DNA of 12,054 nt, from assembly GCA_019105125.1 (NCBI GenBank), contig JAHRWO010000390.1:1-12054 (forward strand), written 5' to 3'. The notes beneath the pieces were generated by a model. That model did no database searches and was not told where the DNA came from. It saw only the letters and a list, made by a program, of their open reading frames with translations. The position numbers were made by a program, and so were the translations under genes. Of the stretch, positions 6,289-12,054 are shown piece by piece. Position 1 is the first letter of the stretch; every line of letters begins with the position of its first letter. The stretch is from Flavobacterium sp. Lineage in GTDB: Bacteria > Bacteroidota > Bacteroidia > Flavobacteriales > Flavobacteriaceae.

Positions 6289-7187
6289 TAAGAATTGATT
6301 AGTTTCAAGATACGATTAAAGTCTTCTTCTGAGTGAAATGGAATCGTTATTTTACCTTTTCCATTACCTGCAACTTTAACGTCAACTTTTGTTCCAAAAT
6401 AGTTAGCAAACGCTTTTTTCTCTTCCTCTTTAACGTCAAATGAGTTACCTTTTGCAGGTTTAGCTGTTTTTGGTTTTAAACTATCTTGATAATTTTTTAC
6501 CAAAGCTTCTGTTTCTCTAACCGAAAGATTTTGCGTTACTACTTTGTGATAAATATCACTTTGAATATCTTGATTGTCAATGTTAATTAACGCTCTTCCG
6601 TGTCCCATTGAAATAAAACCGTCACGCATTCCGGTTTGGATAATTGGATCTAATTTCAACAAACGTAAATAATTGGTAATAGTCGAACGTTTTTTACCCA
6701 CGCGTTCACTTAACTCTTCTTGAGTTAGGTTGATTTCATCAATTAATCTTTGATACGAAATGGCTACCTCAATAGGATCTAAATCATGACGTTGGATGTT
6801 TTCCACCAAAGCCATCACCAAAGATTCGTTATCATTAGCTAAACGGATATATGCCGGAATAGTTTTTAAACCAATTAATTTAGAAGCACGTAAACGTCGC
6901 TCTCCTGAAATCAATTGATATTTGTTGAATTCTAATTTTCTTACAGTAATTGGCTGAATTACGCCTAACTCTTTAATCGATTTGGCTAATTCTTGTAACG
7001 TTTCTTCGTTAAAATTCGTTCTCGGTTGAAACGGATTAATTTCAATCGATTCGACATCTAATTCAATAATATTTCCTACAACTTTATCTGCGTTTTTATC
7101 CTCAACCGATTTAATATCGTTTTCAGGATCTTTCAATAAAGCCGATAATCCTCTTCCTAAGGCTTGTTTTTTTACCGCTTTTGTCAT
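6288..7187 (-). CDS. parB: Chromosome-partitioning protein ParB
   Basis: 299 residues, the usual chromosomal ParB (Spo0J) size. ParB is a CTP-hydrolysing DNA clamp that loads at parS sites and works with ParA to segregate the chromosome. The N-terminus carries the ParA-stimulating LGRGLSALL (10-18). The ParB/Srx CTPase domain runs from about 41 to 135 with NPFQPR (51-56), SGERRLRASKL (94-104) and VENIQRHDLDPIE (128-140). The helix-turn-helix for parS recognition is about 154-178 (LTQEELSERVGKKRSTITNYL region). A linker rich in Lys, Pro and Ala (237-250) joins a C-terminal dimerisation domain (about 255-299). It starts 9 bases after parA and its stop overlaps the next gene's GTG. No parS-like palindrome built around CACGTG was seen in the window by eye. 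Confidence 0.97.
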   Translation of the reverse strand: MTKAVKKQALGRGLSALLKDPENDIKSVEDKNADKVVGNIIELDVESIEINPFQPRTNFNEETLQELAKSIKELGVIQPITVRKLEFNKYQLISGERRLRASKLIGLKTIPAYIRLANDNESLVMALVENIQRHDLDPIEVAISYQRLIDEINLTQEELSERVGKKRSTITNYLRLLKLDPIIQTGMRDGFISMGHGRALINIDNQDIQSDIYHKVVTQNLSVRETEALVKNYQDSLKPKTAKPAKGNSFDVKEEEKKAFANYFGTKVDVKVAGNGKGKITIPFHSEEDFNRILKLINS

Positions 7188-7196
7188 CTTACTCTA

Positions 7197-7961
7197 TTAT
7201 TGATTTTTCTTAATAATTTCTTCAGCTAAGTTCAAGTAATTAGAAGCACCTTTACTAGTAGCGTCATAATTAATGATACTTTCTCCAAAACTTGGAGCTT
7301 CACTCAATTTGATATTTCTTTGAATTACCGTTTCAAAAACCATGTCGTTAAAGTGTTTTTGAACTTCTTCAACTACTTGGTTCGATAAACGTAAACGAGA
7401 ATCGTACATGGTTAACAATAATCCTTCAATATCTAAATTCGGATTGTGGATTTTTTGCACACTTTTAATAGTGTTCAATAATTTTCCTAAACCTTCCAAG
7501 GCAAAATATTCACACTGAATCGGAATAACTACACTATCAGCTGCAGTTAAAGCGTTCAAGGTTAATAAACCTAACGAAGGAGCACAATCAATTAAAATAT
7601 AATCATATTTATCTTTTACACTTTCCAATGCTGTTTTTAGCATGTACTCGCGATTTTCTTTGTCAACTAATTCAATTTCGATAGCTACCAAGTCAATATG
7701 AGCTGGAATCACCGAAACATTTGGTGCCGAACAAGAAACGGTTGCTTCTTCTGGAGTTGCGCTATGTTCTAGAACTTGGTACGAACCAATTTCCACACTT
7801 TCCACATCGATTCCTAAGCCCGAACTCGCGTTAGCTTGTGGGTCAGCATCGATTAAAAGTACTTTTTTTTCTAAAACACCAAGAGAAGCTGCTAAGTTAA
7901 CAGATGTAGTTGTTTTTCCTACACCACCTTTTTGATTGGCAATTGCAATGATTTTACCCAT
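7197..7961 (-). CDS. parA: Chromosome-partitioning ATPase ParA (Soj type)
   Basis: 254 residues, the short chromosomal Soj/ParA form without an N-terminal DNA-binding domain. It is a Walker-type ATPase that binds DNA non-specifically as an ATP dimer and moves ParB-bound origins. The deviant Walker A KGGVGKTT is at 11-18 with signature Lys11 and Lys16. The A' motif DADPQAN is at 38-44 and the Walker B region YILIDCAP at 121-128. The C-terminal block SRLRLSNQVVEEVQKHF (188-204) and the RNIKLSEAPSFG (215-226) are characteristic of Soj. No residue of these motifs is missing. It is the first gene of the minus-strand cluster; a candidate -33/-7 promoter lies 25-54 bases before its ATG, giving a short leader. 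The core-gene neighbours favour a chromosomal rather than plasmid copy. Confidence 0.97.
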   Translation of the reverse strand: MGKIIAIANQKGGVGKTTTSVNLAASLGVLEKKVLLIDADPQANASSGLGIDVESVEIGSYQVLEHSATPEEATVSCSAPNVSVIPAHIDLVAIEIELVDKENREYMLKTALESVKDKYDYILIDCAPSLGLLTLNALTAADSVVIPIQCEYFALEGLGKLLNTIKSVQKIHNPNLDIEGLLLTMYDSRLRLSNQVVEEVQKHFNDMVFETVIQRNIKLSEAPSFGESIINYDATSKGASNYLNLAEEIIKKNQ

Positions 7962-7985
7962 TTGATTATTGAAAATTTTAAGCTG

Positions 7986-8015
7986 TAAAAATACAATTAT
8001 TTATGGTTTTTTCAA
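7986..8015 (-). promoter_or_regulatory. Candidate flavobacterial -33/-7 promoter of the parA cluster
   Basis: On the minus strand, TTG (8013-8015) is followed after 19 bases by TATTTTTA (7986-7993). The published flavobacterial consensus is TTG, 17-23 bases, TAnnTTTG; only the final base differs. Transcription would begin roughly 15-20 bases before the parA ATG at 7961, leaving no room for a riboswitch. The placement and the long downstream cluster make it credible, but AT-rich spacer yields chance matches. Confidence 0.6.
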
Positions 8016-8078
8016 GGCAATTTTGTTAACAATGGGTTGAAGTGTAACGTAACTGATTTACAGTGTGCTAAATACTAG

Positions 8079-8094
8079 TTTAAAATATTTTAAA
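8079..8094. repeat. 16-bp perfect AT-only palindrome between the T9SS gene and parA
   Basis: TTTAAAATATTTTAAA equals its own reverse complement. It lies 23 bases after the stop of the T9SS gene and more than 60 bases upstream of the parA promoter candidate. It may form part of a weak terminator or a binding site, or be chance in AT-rich DNA. The rest of the 155-base gap (7962-8116) shows only the promoter candidate. Confidence 0.4.
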
Positions 8095-8116
8095 TTAATG
8101 GAATCTCGAACTTTAT

Positions 8117-10534
8117 TTACCGAATTAAGCTAAAATTCGATCGGAATGATTTACTAATTCCATCTTCTTCATATTCAATTAAAAACCAATAATCTGTTGA
8201 AGGAAGTTTACTACCATTAAAAGTTCCATCCCAAGCTAAATTAAAAGGATTTAGTTGGGTAATCAGTTTTCCAAATCGATCGAATATTGAAATTTTCCAA
8301 TTCTCAAAAATATTCATTCCAGATATGGTCCAAAAATCATTAATTCCGTCGTTGTTTGGTGTAAAATAGTTGGGATAATTTAAAATTAAAATTTCTTCCG
8401 AAAGAAAATAACCACATCCATTGCTGTCTAAAACTGTAATAATGTGATTTCCTGGACTTACATTTTCAAAAATAGGGCTTTCCTGAAGTGCTCCGTTATC
8501 GAGTTGATAATAATAATTTCCTGATGGAATAGCAGTAATAGTAATGCTCTGATTATCTGTAAAAGCTCCTGAAACACTATGAGAAAAACTTTGTAATTGC
8601 GATTCTAAAATAGTTACAGCGATTGTTTTAGGATTAGCGCAAGAGCCCAAATTTGGTGTAAAAGTATAACTTCCCGAAACCAAATTATCTATCACCGCTG
8701 GCGACCAAGTTCCTGAAATTCCATTGGGAGAAGTAGTTGCTAAAATAGGAGGCGTTTCTCCTGAACATAATGGAATAGTACTAGGGAAATCAGGTGATAA
8801 ACCATTTACTATGGTAATGTTTATTTGGTAAATAGGAATATTTTCACAAGCTCCTACTTGAGGCGTAAAAGTATAAGTTGTGGTACCTAAGCTTGATGTA
8901 TTTATTATGGAAGGATTCCAAGTTCCAGCAATTGGAGTAGCATTTGCGGATGTTGGTGGTAAAATTTCAGGGCTAGCATTCAGACAATATGTAGTCGTTA
9001 TTGATGGAAAAACTAAAGCGATAGTAGTTGCAGGTGTTACAGTCACAACAATGGTTTCAGAAGTTCCTGCGCAACCATTTAAAATTGGGGTAACCACATA
9101 AGTTACAGTTCCTGAAGTAGTTCCATTATATTGAAGCGTTTGATTAATACTTGTTCCCGAACCATTTGAAAATCCTGTAACATCAGTAGATGAAGCTATC
9201 CAATTCAAAGTAGCATTTACATCAGAAGCAACAAGTGAAATAGCGGTATTGGTATTCGTACATAAAGTCGTTGGTCCTGAATATGTGACTGAAATTGAGG
9301 GTAATAATGTGACAGCAGTTCGTATATTGCTTCTGCATCCACTTGAAGTTGTAACGGCTTCTGCATAATAAGTCCCAATGTTGGTTGGCGTAAAAGTAGT
9401 TGAATTCGCTAATAAAAGAGTTCCGTTTGTGGGACTATCATACCAATTTACAGTTTCCCCTGCTAATACACTAACACTTAAACTCGTTGGCTGATTGGTG
9501 CAAAAACGTTGGTCTCCATTTGAAATAGGTGCATTAGGTAATGGAATGAAAATTACACTGTAAATATCCGAAAAAGTAGAACAAAACGGATTGTTTAAAT
9601 TGGCAATATCTTGCGCTACTTTAACTCGGTAATAGGTTGTACTTGTTATGTTTGGAATGGTATAATTTGCGGTATTTTCACCAGAAATATCCGTAAAATT
9701 TATGTTGTCATTACTTTGTTGCCATTGGTAAACATGTGAAATACTTCCCGATGTTACAACTTGTAAATTTGGGTTGGTAATACTTGAATTTTGACAAACG
9801 GTCATCTCATTTCCAGTAGTTGCCGTGTTGATAATGGTGCTATTTTCGCCACAAGCTCTGAACATAATGTCGTCGATAGCCAAATCGTTTCCACAACCAC
9901 CAACACCGTTATTTCGCATTTTTAAAATTACTGAAGTTTGTCCAGCAGGCATGGTAAAAACCAAACCAAATTGATTCCAAATTGGAGAAGATGTTCCTGT
10001 AATATTTCCCGTATTTCCTGAACGCAGCAAAATGGTATCGGTTTGATCCCAAATCTCGAAAGTTACATTAATGGGTATTCCAGTTCCGGGACAACCACCT
10101 GAAGCCGAATTATAAATGTTTAAAAGCCAAGCCGAAAATTCAAAACGCGTATTGCTACACAATCCCATTACAGTTCTTCTGTAAAATTGTCCAGGCGAAT
10201 TACTAGCATTCACGATTAAACATTTTCCGTTTAAACCGTCAACTTCATTATCGGGAGTGCGGTCTAGTGAAAAAAGCCAATTAGGAGAATTCGGAATTAT
10301 ATTTGTTCTATGAAACAAAGTATATTGACCATCTTGAGGAAAACCTGTATTGACATAGCTATAATTGGTTATTCCAGCTGGTAATGCCGGACCGTAATCT
10401 AAACCACTACTAAAGTTTTCTAAAAAAATAGGAGCTCCATTACTACCATTGCAAAATCCTAACTGCCCAAACGAAACGACAGAATAAAAAATTAAAACAG
10501 TAAAAAAGTAAAATTCCTTTAATTTTAGTGACAT
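8117..10534 (-). CDS. T9SS type B secreted multidomain protein (gliding motility-associated C-terminal domain)
   Basis: 805 residues. A signal peptide (1-23, ending SFG before QLGF) exports it to the periplasm. The C-terminal 85 residues (about 718-805) form a CHU_C/type B sorting domain: YPNYFTPNNDGINDFW (720-735), ISIFDRFGKLI (748-758), WDGTFNGSKLPSTDYWF (768-784). This directs the protein through the type IX secretion system to the cell surface. Between them lie a jelly-roll-like, Cys-containing N-terminal domain (about 30-230, ending LAIDDIMFRACG) and a probable Ig/PKD-like unit with YQWQQSNDNINF (269-280). A CHU_C-associated Ig-like unit with WYDSPTNGT (364-372) follows, another PKD-like unit (about 412-500), two related GTW-x-P units (537-563 and 608-632), and a last domain with YYYQLDNG (674-681). 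No enzyme domain is evident, so an adhesin or matrix role is inferred. It stands alone, with gaps of 212 and 155 bases and its own promoter candidate. Confidence 0.9.
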   Translation of the reverse strand: MSLKLKEFYFFTVLIFYSVVSFGQLGFCNGSNGAPIFLENFSSGLDYGPALPAGITNYSYVNTGFPQDGQYTLFHRTNIIPNSPNWLFSLDRTPDNEVDGLNGKCLIVNASNSPGQFYRRTVMGLCSNTRFEFSAWLLNIYNSASGGCPGTGIPINVTFEIWDQTDTILLRSGNTGNITGTSSPIWNQFGLVFTMPAGQTSVILKMRNNGVGGCGNDLAIDDIMFRACGENSTIINTATTGNEMTVCQNSSITNPNLQVVTSGSISHVYQWQQSNDNINFTDISGENTANYTIPNITSTTYYRVKVAQDIANLNNPFCSTFSDIYSVIFIPLPNAPISNGDQRFCTNQPTSLSVSVLAGETVNWYDSPTNGTLLLANSTTFTPTNIGTYYAEAVTTSSGCRSNIRTAVTLLPSISVTYSGPTTLCTNTNTAISLVASDVNATLNWIASSTDVTGFSNGSGTSINQTLQYNGTTSGTVTYVVTPILNGCAGTSETIVVTVTPATTIALVFPSITTTYCLNASPEILPPTSANATPIAGTWNPSIINTSSLGTTTYTFTPQVGACENIPIYQINITIVNGLSPDFPSTIPLCSGETPPILATTSPNGISGTWSPAVIDNLVSGSYTFTPNLGSCANPKTIAVTILESQLQSFSHSVSGAFTDNQSITITAIPSGNYYYQLDNGALQESPIFENVSPGNHIITVLDSNGCGYFLSEEILILNYPNYFTPNNDGINDFWTISGMNIFENWKISIFDRFGKLITQLNPFNLAWDGTFNGSKLPSTDYWFLIEYEEDGISKSFRSNFSLIR

Positions 10535-10605
10535 GTTTTTCGGGATATTTATAACTTCTTAAAATTAGAATATCTTTTCAAGAGTTAGAAGCGAAAATCT
10601 GTCAT

Positions 10606-10633
10606 AAAAACTATACAAATAATTATGAAGCAA
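10606..10633 (-). promoter_or_regulatory. Candidate -33/-7 promoter of the T9SS gene
   Basis: On the minus strand, TTG (10631-10633) is followed after 17 bases by TAGTTTTT (10606-10613), matching TTG-N17-23-TAnnTTTG except for the last base. Transcription would start roughly 60 bases before the ATG at 10534. The rest of the 212-base gap (10535-10746) is AT-rich spacer, with one 5-bp hairpin (10718-10722 with 10726-10730) too weak to call a terminator for the upstream aminotransferase gene. Confidence 0.4.
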
Positions 10634-10746
10634 TAAATATCAATATTTACTGACTTTAAAGCTGATTTGATGATGTAAATCGTTATTTTGTATAGGTGAT
10701 GTTTAGGTTGAAATTTCTTTGTAAGACAAATTTATTTACCACTTTT

Positions 10747-11874
10747 TTAAATTGAGCATAGTTTTTCAGCCGCCTCCATCAAAGTTTCATCTGTCTTTGC
10801 GAAACAAAAACGAAGCATGTGTCTATCTGTAGCATCATTATAAAAAACCGAAATTGGAATTGAAGCCACACCATGATTTACAATCAATTCTTTAGCAAAA
10901 TCAACATCGTTTTTAGATGAAATTTGGTTGTAATTTACCACTTGAAAATACGTTCCATCACAAGGCATTAACTCAAAACGGCTATTTTTGATTAGGTTTT
11001 GGAACAAATCGCGTTTGCGTTGGTACACTTTCGAAACTTCATTAAAATCCACCACATCCAAGTATTCCGAAATAGTGTGTTGCGAAAAACTATTCACACT
11101 AAAGACTAAAAATTGATGCACTTTTTTCATTTCGTACATTAAATTTTCAGGAGCAATTAGATAACCGACTTTCCAACCTGTAACGTGTAACGATTTTCCA
11201 AACGAAGAAGCGATAATGGCTCGTTCGACTAATTTCGGACGCGTGTTAAACGAAATATGCGGTTGTGAAAACGTAATGTATTCGTATACTTCATCACCCA
11301 AAACTAGGATTTGAGAATGTTTTTCTAAAATTGTTTCCAAAGCTTCAAAGTCACTTTCTGTCCAAATTCTTCCCGTAGGATTGTGTGGATTATTGATGAC
11401 AATCATTTTGGTTTTAGCCGAAATCTTGCTTTCAATTCGGTTGAAATTCGGCGTGTAATCATTGTTTAATGAAACACGAACTGGTTTTCCACCAGCAACT
11501 AAAACCGAAGGTTCGTAACTGTCATAACTTGGATCTAAAATCAACACTTCATCTCCCTGATTTACAAATGTGTTAATCGCTGTAAAAACGCCTTGTGTAG
11601 CGCCAGCGGTAACCAACATTTCGGTTGCTGTATTGACTTTTCTACCGTATTGTTTTAAGGTTTGAGTTGCAATTTTTTCCAATAACGAAGGCAAACCCGC
11701 CATTGGGGTATACTGGTGAATATTTTCTCTAATAATACGCTCCGAAATTTGCAATAAACGTTCGTCTTCAGGGAAATTTGGAAATCCTTGCGATAAATTA
11801 ATTGCACCGTGCTGGTTCGCTAATTGCGACATTACGGAAAATATACTGGTGGTGATGTTAGGTAGTTTTGACAT
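10747..11874 (-). CDS. PLP-dependent aminotransferase, methionine aminotransferase type (class I/II)
   Basis: 375 residues of a fold-type I PLP aminotransferase, close in character to E. coli YbdL and KAT/methionine aminotransferases, which interconvert methionine and its keto acid. Visible marks: NLSQGFPNFP (26-35) at the substrate-lid end; YTPMAGLPSL (55-64); TAGATQG (89-95) for phosphate binding; NNPHNPTGR (161-169) with PLP-contacting Asn; DEVYEY (194-199) with the Asp that binds the pyridine nitrogen; SSFGKSLHVTGWKVGY (223-238) with Schiff-base Lys227; and LRFCFAK (354-360) with the carboxylate-binding Arg. All are intact. The ATG at 11874 is preferred. An upstream in-frame TTG (11916) would add 14 residues of poor quality and coincides with the TTG of a promoter candidate. 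A divergent nucleosidase-like gene upstream fits methionine salvage. Exact substrate range cannot be read from sequence. Confidence 0.93.
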   Translation of the reverse strand: MSKLPNITTSIFSVMSQLANQHGAINLSQGFPNFPEDERLLQISERIIRENIHQYTPMAGLPSLLEKIATQTLKQYGRKVNTATEMLVTAGATQGVFTAINTFVNQGDEVLILDPSYDSYEPSVLVAGGKPVRVSLNNDYTPNFNRIESKISAKTKMIVINNPHNPTGRIWTESDFEALETILEKHSQILVLGDEVYEYITFSQPHISFNTRPKLVERAIIASSFGKSLHVTGWKVGYLIAPENLMYEMKKVHQFLVFSVNSFSQHTISEYLDVVDFNEVSKVYQRKRDLFQNLIKNSRFELMPCDGTYFQVVNYNQISSKNDVDFAKELIVNHGVASIPISVFYNDATDRHMLRFCFAKTDETLMEAAEKLCSI

Positions 11875-11889
11875 GAAACAAAAATATAA

Positions 11890-11916
11890 AAAATATACAC
11901 GCTCTAATTTCTTCAA
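11890..11916 (-). promoter_or_regulatory. Candidate -33/-7 promoter of the aminotransferase gene
   Basis: On the minus strand, TTG (11914-11916), 16 bases, then TATATTTT (11890-11897), 16 bases before the ATG at 11874. The spacer is one base shorter than the usual 17-23. A second -7 box, TATTTTTG (11879-11886), is an exact TAnnTTTG but sits only four bases before the ATG and would give a nearly leaderless transcript; its distance from the same TTG is too long. Either reading supports the shorter protein start. Confidence 0.4.
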
Positions 11917-11948
11917 ATTACTTTATTTTGTGATTTAATTCTGAGATT

Positions 11949-12054
11949 TTGAAGATAGTAATTCTAACACCGATGGAAATTGAGCGAGAAAAAGTCCTAA
12001 ACGCTTTAGCTCGAATTCCCAATTTGAATCATACGTACGAAGTAATCGTTTCTG
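11949..12054 (+). CDS. Nucleosidase-like protein, N-terminal fragment (MTA/SAH nucleosidase type), truncated by window end
   Basis: An open frame runs off the right edge, bounded upstream by a TGA at 11931-11933. Starting at the TTG (11949), 35 residues are visible, opening with a hydrophobic strand KIVILTPMEIER. This lines up without gaps with the start of E. coli MTA/SAH nucleosidase (MKIGIIGAMEEEV), including Glu12, a catalytic residue in that enzyme. The alternative ATG at 11973 would remove the first strand of the fold, so the TTG start is preferred. If correct, the enzyme would cleave methylthioadenosine and S-adenosylhomocysteine to adenine plus thioribose compounds. It is divergent from the aminotransferase with a 74-base gap. 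Only a tenth or so of the protein is visible, so another member of the phosphorylase/nucleosidase superfamily, or an unrelated protein, remains possible. Confidence 0.45.
   Translation, partial: MKIVILTPMEIEREKVLNALARIPNLNHTYEVIVS

Noticed and set aside
6288..8116. A parS site near parAB
   Set aside because: I looked for a palindrome centred on CACGTG with TTTC/GAAA flanks and found none in this region or elsewhere in the window by eye; a proper motif scan was not possible.
8880..9101. Plus-strand open frame inside the T9SS gene
   Set aside because: Antisense shadow of the repeat-rich Thr/Pro region; no start context and no recognisable family.
10718..10730. Small hairpin TTTGT-AAG-ACAAA after the aminotransferase gene as a terminator
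   Set aside because: Only five AT-rich pairs, no T-run on the coding strand after it; likely chance.
11875..11916. Fourteen-codon N-terminal extension of the aminotransferase from a TTG
   Set aside because: The extension overlaps the likely promoter, uses a rare start and adds a Phe/Tyr-rich stretch not expected in the family; the ATG at 11874 gives the usual opening.
1..12054. CRISPR array, insertion sequence, tRNA or prophage elements
   Set aside because: No regularly spaced repeats, transposase-like coding region, terminal inverted repeats or cloverleaf-like sequence were seen; the genes are mostly conserved core functions.

Overview
The window looks like chromosomal DNA from a Bacteroidota bacterium of the family Flavobacteriaceae, most likely Flavobacterium or a close relative. 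Four things point there: the AT-rich sequence; start codons preceded by A-rich stretches rather than Shine-Dalgarno motifs; candidate promoters of the flavobacterial TTG / TAnnTTTG type; and a secreted protein ending in a gliding-motility/type IX secretion C-terminal domain. The assignment is by family recognition and memory, not by database search.

Left part, plus strand (1-2535): the C-terminal part of one rhomboid protease, a 131-base gap with short tandem repeats, a second complete rhomboid protease, and a membrane-anchored endonuclease/exonuclease/phosphatase-fold protein whose start overlaps the previous stop by one base (TAATG).

Central part, minus strand (2537-7961): a compact cluster transcribed right to left: parA, parB, a DUF5683-type envelope protein, dapB, lepB and a WbqC-family protein. 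Spacings are 9, -1, 30, 36 and 86 bases. A good -33/-7 promoter candidate sits just before parA. A perfect 14-bp inverted repeat followed by a T-run lies between lepB and the WbqC gene, so the last gene may be partly separated from the rest. The cluster joins chromosome segregation (ParAB), diaminopimelate/lysine synthesis (DapB), protein export (LepB) and envelope work. The plus-strand and minus-strand groups converge with a single base between their stop codons (2535/2537).

Right part: an 805-residue T9SS type B secreted multidomain protein (8117-10534, minus), then a PLP-dependent aminotransferase of the methionine aminotransferase type (10747-11874, minus). A divergent, truncated gene at the right edge begins like a methylthioadenosine/S-adenosylhomocysteine nucleosidase. 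The last two could both serve methionine salvage.

No stretch longer than 300 bases lacks a gene; the longest gaps are 212 bases (10535-10746), 155 bases (7962-8116) and 131 bases (507-637). I see no tRNA, rRNA, insertion sequence or CRISPR array. Most of the window is ordinary conserved core genome. The least explained signals are the (TTGAAN)5 repeat, the hairpin between lepB and the WbqC gene, the loop-extended first rhomboid and the divergent signal peptidase. I do not see a convincing new multi-gene system.
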